Notes under the pieces: model-generated
What the model was told of the DNA's origin: nothing
Seen by the model: only the letters and a program-made list of their open reading frames with translations
The model's database searches: none
Made by a program: the position numbers and the translations under genes
DNA from: Chryseobacterium sp.
GTDB taxonomy: Bacteria; Bacteroidota; Bacteroidia; Flavobacteriales; Weeksellaceae
Assembly (NCBI GenBank): GCA_027492795.1
Contig: JAPUEB010000040.1
Coordinates: 1 to 39,868, forward strand
Reading direction: 5' to 3'
Length of the DNA stretch: 39,868 nucleotides
Part shown: positions 14,697-23,163 of the stretch, piece after piece
Position numbering within the stretch: the first letter of the stretch is position 1
Layout: every line of letters starts with the position of its first letter

Positions 14697-16382
14697 TTAC
14701 ACTTTTTCAAGTTCTTCCATTAATGCCCTTCTTTTGGGATATGTAGTCTGAAAAAAGGAAACCAACTGATCTGCTTTTTCCTTAAATCCCAATTTCTTTA
14801 TTTTTTTCAAATATTTACAGGCTTCCTGATATCGACTCCGATCCGATGCTCTTTCAAGCATTTTTGAAATAGCTTTGCAATATAGGTCAGAAATTTCAAA
14901 AGCATAATCATCGAGTAAATATTTTTCGTATTCCTCCAACTTATAAACCGACGGATTTTCCTTTATATAAAGCATTAATTTGTCCCAATATTTTTCTTTT
15001 ACATAAATTTGGGCAATCAGCTCACCGCTCCTATATCTATCATCCTGCTTTATTTCCTTAATTAGGACTTCCACAAAAATACTCCAATTTTCCTTGGGAA
15101 CGGTTTCTTTCAAGATTTGATAATAATCTTCGTCGCGCCTGAAATTTTTTATAAAAAGCCAACGTGAATACTCAATTATTTTAGGTTTGTCATCCGTGAG
15201 TTTTGCGATTTTCAGAAGCAACTGATACCATATTGAGACAAGCCCAGGTCTTTCTTTTTCATCATATTTTATTCCGTCATAACACAAGTTGATTGCATTA
15301 TCGTAATTGAATTTCCTGATTTCCAAATCGATTGCTTTTTCCCTCAAATCGGAATTGCCGATATTTTCATATAAGAACTCATGCGCTTTTTGCTTATCAA
15401 TTTTAAGAAGAATCTTATATTTCAAATCTTCGGCTTGTGTTTTCCAATATTCTGAAAATTTTCCTTTTTCAAGCTTTTTTAAAATAACATCGTATTCTTT
15501 GAGATTTTTAGCCAATTTTTCTGCAATCCTCAACATTTCAAAATGCCAATCCCAACCGGAAAATTCATTTCCGTCAAATTTCTCCAGACAAAAATCCCAA
15601 AGTTGTTTTTTCAAGTCTTCATGATTATCCAATACAGAGATTTGATACATTATCGAGATTGTTTCTGCGATACAAGCTCCCAATTCGCCGTTACTATCGT
15701 CGGTTTCACCAATTTGTTTAATACCAACTTCCATCATTGCAAAAGACATATAAATAGCGGTTTGTATATTTCCGCTTTCCATGTGTTTTTCAATGGTCGC
15801 AATAAAGTCGTTCAAAGGTTTTGCAAGTTTCCGCATTGCAGAGTAATCTATGAAGCTGTATCTTCCAGAATAACTTTTGAACAGATTTTTGAGTTGCGAA
15901 ACATAGCTTTCTTTTGAATCATTGCCCGTATTTACCAAAAATCGGGAAACAAATGCGACCTTCAAATTGTCATTATGTTTGCTTTCTTCCACAATGAAAT
16001 TCTTCAAATCTTCAAATGAAACTTTTTTAATAATTTCTTCAATTTTCACTGCCTTACTTTTATTTTTAGGAATGGTTTCTTTTTTGCTTAAATCTTCAAC
16101 CTTCAAAGTGAAAAATTCGTCCCTTAAATAAAAAAGTAAAGCAACTTCATGCTTGCAAAAATCTCCATATTCATAAGGGCAATCACAATAATGTTCCGTA
16201 ATGTTTGAATCTTTTATGCTGACTGAAACTTCATATTCTTCACTTCCAAAAACATTTGCCGTATAAGTTCCGTTTCTGCTGTCGTCTAAATCAGAAACGC
16301 AATCATCATTATAATAAGCCAATCCTCTTTTCACAATGGCTGAATCAATATAATTTTCAAAATCTTGTAGTGGAATTTTCAT
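14697..16382 (-). CDS. SWIM zinc-finger protein with helical repeat C-terminal part
   Basis: The 561-aa protein starts MKIPLQDFENYIDSAIVKRGLAYY, the usual N terminus of SWIM proteins. The zinc motif CxCxnCxH follows in YCDCPYEYGDFCKHEV (C66, C68, C76, H78). The rest, about residues 120-560, is almost wholly alpha helical with TPR-like pairs (for example DKQKAHEFLYENIGNSDLREKAIDLEIRK is one helix-rich block). SWIM domains bind DNA or protein; related proteins in bacteria often stand beside SNF2 helicases, but none is next to this gene. The repeats before and after it belong to the same family as those around the transposase gene. No enzymatic domain is visible. Confidence 0.88.
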   Translation of the reverse strand: MKIPLQDFENYIDSAIVKRGLAYYNDDCVSDLDDSRNGTYTANVFGSEEYEVSVSIKDSNITEHYCDCPYEYGDFCKHEVALLFYLRDEFFTLKVEDLSKKETIPKNKSKAVKIEEIIKKVSFEDLKNFIVEESKHNDNLKVAFVSRFLVNTGNDSKESYVSQLKNLFKSYSGRYSFIDYSAMRKLAKPLNDFIATIEKHMESGNIQTAIYMSFAMMEVGIKQIGETDDSNGELGACIAETISIMYQISVLDNHEDLKKQLWDFCLEKFDGNEFSGWDWHFEMLRIAEKLAKNLKEYDVILKKLEKGKFSEYWKTQAEDLKYKILLKIDKQKAHEFLYENIGNSDLREKAIDLEIRKFNYDNAINLCYDGIKYDEKERPGLVSIWYQLLLKIAKLTDDKPKIIEYSRWLFIKNFRRDEDYYQILKETVPKENWSIFVEVLIKEIKQDDRYRSGELIAQIYVKEKYWDKLMLYIKENPSVYKLEEYEKYLLDDYAFEISDLYCKAISKMLERASDRSRYQEACKYLKKIKKLGFKEKADQLVSFFQTTYPKRRALMEELEKV

Positions 16383-16404
16383 TTAATTAATTTTTCTGGA
16401 ATTG

Positions 16405-16432
16405 GCGGATTCCGTAGTAATCCTATCTGTAT
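16405..16432. repeat. Degenerate unit of the transposase-associated repeat, inverted
   Basis: GGATTCCGTAGTAATCCTATCTGT resembles the reverse complement of the ACAGATA..ATTCCTACGGAAT words of the 52-bp unit, with some changes. It lies between the SWIM gene start and the main left arm. Confidence 0.5.
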
Positions 16433-16498
16433 ACGATTATTTTGAATTCATTATGGAGTCATTTCGTGTGAATTGAAAAGTTTGGTCTAATGCAATTT

Positions 16499-16604
16499 GG
16501 AAGATTCCAGAGGAAACCTAACGAAGTGGTTCGGAAGAGCCAATCTTATCTGTGCAGAAATAACGTTGAGTTTAGATTTAGGGCACTCCGTAGGAGTGCT
16601 ATCT
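16499..16604 (-). repeat. Left inverted arm flanking the IS200-like transposase
   Basis: In reverse complement this 106-bp block reads GATAGC, ACTCCTACGGAGTGCCC, ATTTCTGCACAGATAAGA, CGAACCACTTCGTTAGG, and ends GGAATCTTCC. The block at 17119-17325 has the same words in the same order (GATAGC, GTTCCTACGGAACGCCC, ATTTCTACACAGATAAC, CGAACCGCTTCGTTAGG, GGAATGTTCC). The two therefore form an inverted pair around the gene. Confidence 0.85.
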
Positions 16605-16624
16605 TTTTCACAAATTGTTAAAAA

Positions 16625-17089
16625 TCAATCATAAAATTCAAACAAATATTCATCTTTAAATTCAATTTCAAACGCCTTCAACAATGCTAAATATTCTTCT
16701 TTAAAACTTTTCTTCTTGTGATGTTCTTCCTGATTTAAAACATAATTCACCACTTTATCTTTTTGACTTTTAGAATATGAAAATGCTCCATAACCTTCCT
16801 GCCAGTTAAATTTTCCTAAACAAAGTCTGTTATCATTAATGAAGTTTGAAGATTCTATTTTTGTAGTTTTCACTAATTCCGGAATGGTAATCTGCAAATT
16901 TTTATAACTGAAAAAGATATGCAAATGGTCTGGATTTGCATAGATTGCTAAAATTTTCTGTTTTTTATTGTTGAAAATTCCGCAAATGTATTTTTCAATC
17001 TTATCACGAACGTCTGATGATATTTTAATATCCCTTCCTTTTGTTGCGAATATGAGTTGTAAATAAATTTGTGTATATGTGTTTGGCAT
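16625..17089 (-). CDS. IS200/IS605-like (REP-associated) tyrosine transposase
   Basis: The 154-aa Y1 transposase carries the HUH metal-binding motif in NPDHLHIFFS (H55, H57) and the catalytic tyrosine in NYVLNQEEHHKKK (Y116). It also has a C-terminal EFEIE..DEYLFEF tail common in Bacteroidota members. The length (about 150 aa) and intactness suggest an active enzyme. Such single-strand transposases act on hairpin DNA at element ends, and the RAYT branch acts on REP-type palindromes in the genome. Here the gene lies between inverted arms built of exactly such palindromes (16499-16604 and 17119-17325), which supports a RAYT or small autonomous element. Which of the two cannot be decided without other copies. 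Confidence 0.92.
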   Translation of the reverse strand: MPNTYTQIYLQLIFATKGRDIKISSDVRDKIEKYICGIFNNKKQKILAIYANPDHLHIFFSYKNLQITIPELVKTTKIESSNFINDNRLCLGKFNWQEGYGAFSYSKSQKDKVVNYVLNQEEHHKKKSFKEEYLALLKAFEIEFKDEYLFEFYD

Positions 17090-17118
17090 ATATTTAAATT
17101 TTCTAAAAAAATATTGAA

Positions 17119-17325
17119 GATAGCGTTCCTACGGAACGCCCTTATCCTTCGCTAATTATATTTCTACACAGATAACATTCCTACGGAATGCTCCTTTCGC
17201 TCTCTAATTTTAATTCTACACAGATAACTTCCTACGGAATGCTCCTTTCACTTTCTAATTTCAATTCTACACGGATAACATTGACTTCGTCGAACCGCTT
17301 CGTTAGGTTTTCTACGGAATGTTCC
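17119..17325 (+). repeat. Right arm: three to four tandem 52-bp units flanking the transposase
   Basis: The units start at 17119, 17171, 17223 and 17274 (lengths 52, 52, 51 bp). Each of the first three reads GATARC, a CCTACGG-centred palindrome, CTCCTTTCGCT-like, then TAATT..TTCTACACR. The fourth leads into CGAACCGCTTCGTTAGG and CTACGGAATGTTCC. It corresponds to the single-copy left arm in inverted orientation plus about two additional units (207 bp against 106 bp). Confidence 0.88.
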
Positions 17326-17377
17326 AAACGCCTTCTCTTTATATAGTAAATTGATAAATTGCTATATTTTCACATTG

Positions 17378-19870
17378 TTATATGAGATTAAATTGTTCAA
17401 AGTGATGCGTAAAATGCTTTCTGTGCATCAATTCCATCATTTCTTTATTCAGTTTTCCAAATACGAAATGAAGATGCTCGGCTTTTGGATTTTCGTTGTA
17501 ATAAATTTGATATTTCTGCAAGTTTTCCATCAGTTTTTCTTTGGCTTGCTCCAAATTTTTATATTTCAATTCGGGCAAAGTTCCGTCTTGCGGAAGGAAA
17601 GGTGCAGGAAAATCTTTCGGCATTTTTCGGTGATTGTACAAGCTGTCCTGATATTTTTCCAAATGTTCTTCTGGTGTGTAACATTTTTCGGCTTCTGGTT
17701 CGCCAATACTGTAAAGTATTGTGGCATCCAAATGTTCCACCATTTGTTGTGCAGACATTTTTCCCCAACTTGGTTTTGAATTTTCGGTTAAACCATTTAA
17801 TAATTTTTGAATTTTGTCTTTTTTCAAATCAATAAATGGCGATTTTTTAGCAACTAAAGTCAAAATCGTGGCAACACAAACCACTTCTTCACGCTGATTT
17901 ACGACCTCAACCAACCATTTTACGACACCTGAAGGAATATTTCTTCCCTTCACACCGCGATTGATTTTTTCTTTCGCTGTGAGATAAACCGTAATCGTGT
18001 CTCCTGCATAAACCGGTTTGAAAAAACTGGCATTTTCTAATCCGTAATTCGCGATAACAGGACCTTTTTTACCGGAAACAAACAATCCTGCAGCCGCGGA
18101 AAGAATAAAATATCCGTGCGCAACCACCTCATCGAAAATAGTTCCGGTTAAACTCGTTGCATCGGTGTGAGCGTAGAAATGATCCCAAGAAACATTGGAA
18201 AAATTCACGATATCGGCTTGTGTAACTGTTCTTCCGGCGGTTTCTAAACTGTCGCCGACTTCCACTTCCTCAAAATATTTTTGGAACGGATGTTTGTCGC
18301 AGTATTTTTTTTCGGCACCTTGTGTATAAATTTTGGTTATCGCCGTCAAAATATCTGGCGAACCTTGAATTGCCGTTTTTTGCAAAAAGAAATGAAGTCC
18401 GTTCAATCCGCCCATTTCTTCGCCGCCTCCTGCTCTTCCGGGACCGCCGTGCATTAAAGTTGGCAACGGAGAACCGTGACCTGTACTTTCTTTGGCGTTA
18501 TCGCGGTTCAAAACAAAAATTCTTCCGTGTGTAGAAGCCATTTTCCAAGAAGTTTCAGCGACAAATTTTTCGTCGTGGGAAACGATGGAACCTACCAAAC
18601 TTCCTTTTCCGCGTTTTGCCAAAGCGGCCGCTTCTTCCGCATCTTTGTAAGGCATCAATGTGGAAACCGGTCCGAAGGCTTCTATTTCGTGGGAAATATT
18701 TTTATCAAAAGGTTTGTCGTTCAAGAATAATTTTGGCGACATAAATGCTCCGTTTTCGTAATCAGCATCAATCAAATCGTGATTTCCATCGTAAATGAGT
18801 TCGGTTTCAGATTTTAAAATATCAATTTTTCTTTGCACTTCATCAAACTGAATTTTTCCGACCAAAGAACCCATTCTTGTTTCACGATTGAGCGGATTTC
18901 CAATTTTTGTTTGGTCTAATGCCTTTGACAAAGCATTTTGAACATCGCCGATTAAATTCTCAGGAACAATAATTCTACGGATTGCCGTACATTTTTGCCC
19001 GGCTTTCGTTGTCATTTCGTTGCGAACTTCTTTGATGAACAAATCAAATTCCGGAGTTCCGGGTTTTGCGTCTAAACCGAGAATGGAACAATTCAAAGAA
19101 TCGGCTTCCATATTGAAACGCACCGCATTTTTGGCAACGGATGGAAGTGATTTAAGTTTTCTACCCGTATTTGCAGAACCGGTAAACAAAACGCTGTCGC
19201 CATCCTGAACATAATCCAAAATATTTCCGGGTTCGCCACAAACCAATTGGATCGCACCTTCCGGAAGCAAACCACTTTCAATCATATCCTGAAACACAGC
19301 ATTGGTAAGATAAGAACCGTAAGGAGAAGGTTTCACGATGCTCGGAACTCCCGCCAAAAGCGAAGTTGAAAGTTTTTCCAACATTCCCCAAACCGGAAAA
19401 TTATAGGCATTAATTTGAATAGAAACGCCTTCACTTGGCGTTAAAATATGCGTTCCGAGATGTGTTCCGTTCGCAGAAATTTTCTGAACATCACCATCAA
19501 CCCAAAAACTTGTATTCGGCAACATTCTTTTCGCCAAACCGGAATACGTGAAAAAAGTTCCGAATCCGCCTTCAATATCTACCCAAGAATCCACGTGAGT
19601 TGCACCGGTTTTATAGGAAAGTTCGTAATATTTTTTCTTTCTTTCTAAAAGATAAAGTGCGACTTTTTTCAACATTTCGCCACGGTCGTAAAACGTCATT
19701 GACGACAAGTTTTTGTAGCCGACTGTTCTTCCGTAATGCAATGCTTCTCCAAAATTAATTCCTTCTGTGTCGGAAATGGCGACTAATTCTCCGTTTACGG
19801 CGTTGTGTAAGGGAACTCCGTTTCCGGTGCCTTCAATCCATTGTCCTGATATGTAGTTTTTTAGTTTCAT
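17378..19870 (-). CDS. paaZ: PaaZ oxepin-CoA hydrolase/aldehyde dehydrogenase with extra C-terminal DUF1569-like domain
   Basis: PaaZ opens the oxepin-CoA ring and oxidises the resulting aldehyde, giving 3-oxo-5,6-dehydrosuberyl-CoA. Residues 1-525 are an aldehyde dehydrogenase with E255 in MEADSLN and catalytic C294 in GQKCTAIRR, both where the E. coli enzyme has them (256, 295). Residues about 530-680 are a MaoC-type hotdog hydratase with SWDHFYAHTD and AHGYFILSAAAGLF. The E. coli protein ends here (681 aa), but this one goes on for about 150 residues (KPSWGKMSAQQMVEHLDA ... KHFTHHFEQFNL). That region has the pattern of a DinB-fold DUF1569 domain. It is the last gene of the paa cluster, 101 bp after a lipoprotein gene. 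No stop or frame change lies at the junction. Confidence 0.96.
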   Translation of the reverse strand: MKLKNYISGQWIEGTGNGVPLHNAVNGELVAISDTEGINFGEALHYGRTVGYKNLSSMTFYDRGEMLKKVALYLLERKKKYYELSYKTGATHVDSWVDIEGGFGTFFTYSGLAKRMLPNTSFWVDGDVQKISANGTHLGTHILTPSEGVSIQINAYNFPVWGMLEKLSTSLLAGVPSIVKPSPYGSYLTNAVFQDMIESGLLPEGAIQLVCGEPGNILDYVQDGDSVLFTGSANTGRKLKSLPSVAKNAVRFNMEADSLNCSILGLDAKPGTPEFDLFIKEVRNEMTTKAGQKCTAIRRIIVPENLIGDVQNALSKALDQTKIGNPLNRETRMGSLVGKIQFDEVQRKIDILKSETELIYDGNHDLIDADYENGAFMSPKLFLNDKPFDKNISHEIEAFGPVSTLMPYKDAEEAAALAKRGKGSLVGSIVSHDEKFVAETSWKMASTHGRIFVLNRDNAKESTGHGSPLPTLMHGGPGRAGGGEEMGGLNGLHFFLQKTAIQGSPDILTAITKIYTQGAEKKYCDKHPFQKYFEEVEVGDSLETAGRTVTQADIVNFSNVSWDHFYAHTDATSLTGTIFDEVVAHGYFILSAAAGLFVSGKKGPVIANYGLENASFFKPVYAGDTITVYLTAKEKINRGVKGRNIPSGVVKWLVEVVNQREEVVCVATILTLVAKKSPFIDLKKDKIQKLLNGLTENSKPSWGKMSAQQMVEHLDATILYSIGEPEAEKCYTPEEHLEKYQDSLYNHRKMPKDFPAPFLPQDGTLPELKYKNLEQAKEKLMENLQKYQIYYNENPKAEHLHFVFGKLNKEMMELMHRKHFTHHFEQFNLI

Positions 19871-19882
19871 TTTTTAATATTT

Positions 19883-19963
19883 TAAAAACGCAAAGTGCGC
19901 AAGGATTTTTTTTAATATTATGATGGTTATTTTTCGGTCGCAAAGGCGCTTCGCTTAGCAATT
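19883..19963. repeat. Dispersed repeat ACGCAAAG..CGCAAAGGCGCTTCGCTTAGC, copy upstream of paaZ
   Basis: Words AACGCAAAG, GCGCAAGGATTTTTTT, AATATT and the ending CGCAAAGGCGCTTCGCTTAGC recur in the same order and orientation at 29468-29540 in front of paaA. Both copies start about 10 bases upstream of the start codon of a paa gene. Confidence 0.8.
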
Positions 19964-19971
19964 TTATAAAC

Positions 19972-20652
19972 TTATTGTGCTTGTAATTGCTTCGCTTCTT
20001 CTAATGTATAGACTTTATATTGAAAATCTTTTCCGTATAAATCTTTTGCATATTCTTCAATAGTTTGCTTGAAGCCTGCTTTTTTTCTTAATTCGTTAAC
20101 TTTTTCGGGATTTTTTATTGGCCAAATCAAATCTACGCTTTTATCCTTTCTTAAAAAACCATAACCTTGCGTTCCATAGATTTGTTCTTCGCCTTTTTGC
20201 ATTAAATATCTATCTTGCATCATTGCGTACAAAGTGAAATTTATCTCGCCATTTTCCGCTTCTTTTTTTATTAATGGCAAATATTTTGGGATTTTGCTGG
20301 AATGTTGTATTACAAAAAAAGCCGTTTTGTTTTCAGGTTCTCCAACCAAAGTTTTTCCAGGATAACCATATTTTGAAATTATTTTTTCAATTTCTTCCAT
20401 ATTTTTTGGGTCTTGTTGCATTCCCCAAGAAATATAATTGTTTTTAAAATAAGTTGGATTTACCTTTAACCTTTTGGCAACCAACTCAATATCTTTTGGT
20501 GAGAATGCAGAATCTTGCATTGTACGGTAGATTTGGTCTTTGTAAAAAATCTCTGAAAGTTCTTTTTTCAATTCTAAATTAATTGGATTTTTATCCTGTT
20601 TGCAAGATAAAGCAAAGATTGAAACGAATATTATTGCAAGGATTTTTTTCAT
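19972..20652 (-). CDS. Lipoprotein, DUF6624-like
   Basis: The 226-aa protein has the lipoprotein signal MKKILAIIFVSIFALSCKQ with Cys at residue 17. The middle part (EEIEKIISKYGYPGKTLVGEPENKTAFFVIQHSS, then the acidic TLYAMMQDRYLMQKGEEQIYGTQGYGF) matches the outline of DUF6624 domain proteins, a family of unknown function in Bacteroidota. It stands between paaI and paaZ but has no evident link to phenylacetate catabolism. Its spacers hold dispersed repeats, which suggests it was inserted in the cluster or that the cluster is loosely organised. Confidence 0.8.
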   Translation of the reverse strand: MKKILAIIFVSIFALSCKQDKNPINLELKKELSEIFYKDQIYRTMQDSAFSPKDIELVAKRLKVNPTYFKNNYISWGMQQDPKNMEEIEKIISKYGYPGKTLVGEPENKTAFFVIQHSSKIPKYLPLIKKEAENGEINFTLYAMMQDRYLMQKGEEQIYGTQGYGFLRKDKSVDLIWPIKNPEKVNELRKKAGFKQTIEEYAKDLYGKDFQYKVYTLEEAKQLQAQ

Positions 20653-21022
20653 TCTAAATTTTGGCTAAAGCCGATTGATTTTTCGTCTTTTGCAAACGGG
20701 CTTCCTTCGACTTCGCTCAGGATGATATACCCATTCCTATTGATGATTCTCTATTTTTTATTTTTGAAACAATTTCATTTTTTCTATCGGTCGAATTCCT
20801 AAATTTTCTTTTTTGCTGAACCTTTTCTAATTATTCTTAAACCGCGCCCCGAATTGCCTCTTTTATTTTTATTTTTTTTCATTTGAATCGGCGAACCACT
20901 TCGTGGTTTGAGCGGAGCTCTTTTTATTTTTTTTTCTAAAAAAAATAAAAAAGCGGGAGCGGAAGGCGGAAATTGGCGCCCATCCTTCGACAAGCTCAGG
21001 ATTAAAGAAATATATTTTTATT
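20653..21022. repeat. Gene-free 370-bp spacer with several dispersed repeats
   Basis: No gene seen. It holds CCTTCGACTTCGCTCAGGATGA (20703-20725) and the variant CCTTCGACAAGCTCAGGATT (20984-21003). It also holds TTGAATCGGCGAACCACTTC followed by GTGGTTTGAGCGGAGCTCTT (20883-20920), which recurs in altered form at 39639-39680. In addition there are A/T runs around 20921-20951 that could pair with one another. Confidence 0.75.
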
Positions 21023-21436
21023 TTACAAATCCGTTACTTTTCTATCAATTTTATACACGGTTCCACGGAAACTTGCGACCAAAACCTTGTGTTGATTGGT
21101 GATATTGATGTCGTAAACGGCGGTTTTTCGTGTGTCTGCCATCAAAATACTTTCGGCAATTAGGGTGTCGCCCAATTTTACGGGTTTCGTGAAGGAAATC
21201 ATACAGTTGAGCGCAACCGATGCATCGTTGGTGTTGTTGGACGAAAATGCGAGCGCAGAATCCGCCAAAGAAAATGTGACGCCGCCGTGAACGGTTTTCA
21301 GTCCGTTGATCATTTCCTGTTTGATGGGCATTTCGATGAGGCAATATTTTTCGCGGACTTCGATGAGTTTTATGCCCATCCATTGCGAGAAATAGTCCTG
21401 ATTGAGCATATATTGTGCGGTTTCGAGTGGAGACAT
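21023..21436 (-). CDS. paaI: PaaI-type hotdog acyl-CoA thioesterase
   Basis: PaaI hydrolyses (hydroxy)phenylacetyl-CoA esters and frees CoA when the pathway stalls. The 137-aa protein is one hotdog domain with the signature TVHGGVTFSLADSA (H50, G51, G52, D59) after the substrate-binding helix. Its N terminus LETAQYMLNQDYFSQWMGI is typical of PaaI and not of generic YbgC-like thioesterases. The length agrees with the family. Position between paaH-region genes and paaZ supports the assignment. Confidence 0.93.
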   Translation of the reverse strand: MSPLETAQYMLNQDYFSQWMGIKLIEVREKYCLIEMPIKQEMINGLKTVHGGVTFSLADSALAFSSNNTNDASVALNCMISFTKPVKLGDTLIAESILMADTRKTAVYDINITNQHKVLVASFRGTVYKIDRKVTDL

Positions 21437-21475
21437 TTTTGAGGTTGAGGTTAAGGTTGAGGTTAAGAAGTTGTG

Positions 21476-21679
21476 TTATTTTAAGTTTTTGCCTTTATAG
21501 TTGGTGTAAATGAGGAAAATGGCGATTATTCCGGCGAAATAGAACCAACGTGCTTTTAAAAATTCTAAAAAAGTAAGTTTGGAAACTCCCATCATTTTGT
21601 CCATTAAGAAACTTAGTCCTGCAAGAATGATGAAGGAAAGAATGGCGGTAACGATGATGGATAATAGCTTTGTGTTCAT
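21476..21679 (-). CDS. Small two-helix membrane protein, unknown function
   Basis: The 67-aa protein has two hydrophobic segments (about residues 5-24 and 46-60) joined by LMDKMMGVSKLTFLEFLKARW. It is 26 bp downstream of the helical repeat protein gene and 40 bp upstream of paaI. Coding frame and size suggest a real gene. I do not recognise a family and see no sign that it belongs to the phenylacetate pathway. Confidence 0.65.
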   Translation of the reverse strand: MNTKLLSIIVTAILSFIILAGLSFLMDKMMGVSKLTFLEFLKARWFYFAGIIAIFLIYTNYKGKNLK

Positions 21680-21705
21680 TTTTGGATATTGAATTTTTAA
21701 AATTT

Positions 21706-23121
21706 TTAGTTTTTCATTTTCTTCAAACCTTTATAATACTCATCAATCGTTATCATTTTTCTTTCTTCAGGTTGTAATTCATCCGCCATTATATCATCAT
21801 AACTGCCACTAATTGCTTCATCTACATAATCTTTTTCAAACAATTCACGAATAACATCTTTATACAATTCCTTATTTATCGTAAGTGCATCCCATACAAA
21901 AAAGCCAAGAAATGTAGAGGAAATAAGGTTGTCTTCTTCTGAAGATGCATTAAAACAATGAGCGATTTCATTAAAAACTTTATAAATTTCTTCGTGTCTT
22001 TCCGGTTGATTTACATATAGATAAACAATTGCGTCCAAAATTGCACTTTTCGCAAACGCATCAATTCCCGCCTCGCATAAAAAATCTTTCAAAGTTTGAA
22101 GTTTGTTTTTACCTGTTTCATAGATAAATGACCATCCATATTCTGTTAATTCATCCATCAGCCAAAACTCTAGAAAGTCACTATCGTTTCTGAAAAAGTC
22201 GAGAATATTTTCTAATGATTCTTCTGCTTTTAATTCCTTCAGTAACCACAATGCATGACATGGAAAATAATAATATTTCTCCTCTTCAGCTAAATCTTGA
22301 AAATAGGAATATCGGTTTTCGGCATCTTTAAGAATTGTTTTGAGGTCTTCAATGAGTGAGGTTCTATCCAATTTCAGAATCTCATCCGTTATTTCCTTTT
22401 CCAAATAAATTTTTTCATCGTATAATTTGTAAAGCAAATCATTGTGAAGTACTGGATTTTCTGTATCTGCGGTTTCTTCGATAACTTTTGAAATAACAGG
22501 TTCTATAGGAGTTTCTTTAAAGAAAGGAAATTTGTAATCATCATCTTTCATTTTAGCATTCATTATTGTCATTCGCATATCGAGAATTTCTTCTTCTGAG
22601 ATAATGCCTTTATTTTTTTCAAAAAAATCAGCTATGAAATGTGCGTGTTCATAATTGCCCTTATCCAGTTCAATATCAAATATTAAAGTATAAAACGCGG
22701 CAATTTCTTGTTTTTGAAAAAGTTTCTTTTCTGGAAATAAATCCGAAATATTCACAGATTCATTCAGCACTTCGCTGGCTTTTATACTATCGTCTTCTTC
22801 ATTCAAATAATGATTCGCGAGATCCAGTCGTGCAAAAACATAATCAGGCTGTTTTTCGATAGTGTTGATTAAGAGGTTTTTCCTAAACTCATATTTCTTT
22901 AAATTTTCGTAGGCAACCGCCAAAAATCCTTTGAAATGCGGTACATCAGGAAATCTTTTAATTAAGGCTTTTAAATCTTCCACTACTTTCCAAGGAATGT
23001 TTTTCTTATTGGTTTTATGGAAAAATTCTTCCAATTTTTCCTGAACAAATGGTGGATAATTTTCAATTTCAGATGTGTGTGAAATTTTTATACCATCAAT
23101 ATTATAAGGATTATTTGCCAT
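21706..23121 (-). CDS. Alpha-helical repeat protein (TPR-like, possible DUF1186-type C-terminal half)
   Basis: The 471-aa cytoplasmic protein has TPR-like helix pairs in its first ~180 residues (for example FKGFLAVAYENLKKYEFRKN and VFARLDLANHYLNEED). An acidic linker (about 200-230) follows, then a second helical block from about 235 to the end, with HALWLLKELKAEESLENIL and AILDAIVYLYVNQPERHEEIY. The second block resembles the helical repeat seen in DUF1186 proteins, but this is a weak call. No catalytic motif. It separates paaH from paaI and is likely an unrelated member of the run of minus-strand genes. Confidence 0.75.
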   Translation of the reverse strand: MANNPYNIDGIKISHTSEIENYPPFVQEKLEEFFHKTNKKNIPWKVVEDLKALIKRFPDVPHFKGFLAVAYENLKKYEFRKNLLINTIEKQPDYVFARLDLANHYLNEEDDSIKASEVLNESVNISDLFPEKKLFQKQEIAAFYTLIFDIELDKGNYEHAHFIADFFEKNKGIISEEEILDMRMTIMNAKMKDDDYKFPFFKETPIEPVISKVIEETADTENPVLHNDLLYKLYDEKIYLEKEITDEILKLDRTSLIEDLKTILKDAENRYSYFQDLAEEEKYYYFPCHALWLLKELKAEESLENILDFFRNDSDFLEFWLMDELTEYGWSFIYETGKNKLQTLKDFLCEAGIDAFAKSAILDAIVYLYVNQPERHEEIYKVFNEIAHCFNASSEEDNLISSTFLGFFVWDALTINKELYKDVIRELFEKDYVDEAISGSYDDIMADELQPEERKMITIDEYYKGLKKMKN

Positions 23122-23163
23122 ATATTTTAAAAAAACTATTTATTATATTTGAGATTAATTGTT

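Noticed and set aside
15307-15917. Plus-strand open frames opposite the SWIM gene
   Set aside because: Shadow frames with no start signal or recognisable domain; the minus-strand SWIM protein has the zinc motif and normal composition.
17119-17325. CRISPR array
   Set aside because: The 52-bp units are contiguous without unique spacers, are palindromic inside, and no cas gene is near. A REP-type tandem fits better.
20799-21102. Small open frames of about 64 codons on both strands
   Set aside because: They lie across A/T runs and dispersed repeats; the translations are low-complexity Lys/Phe strings.
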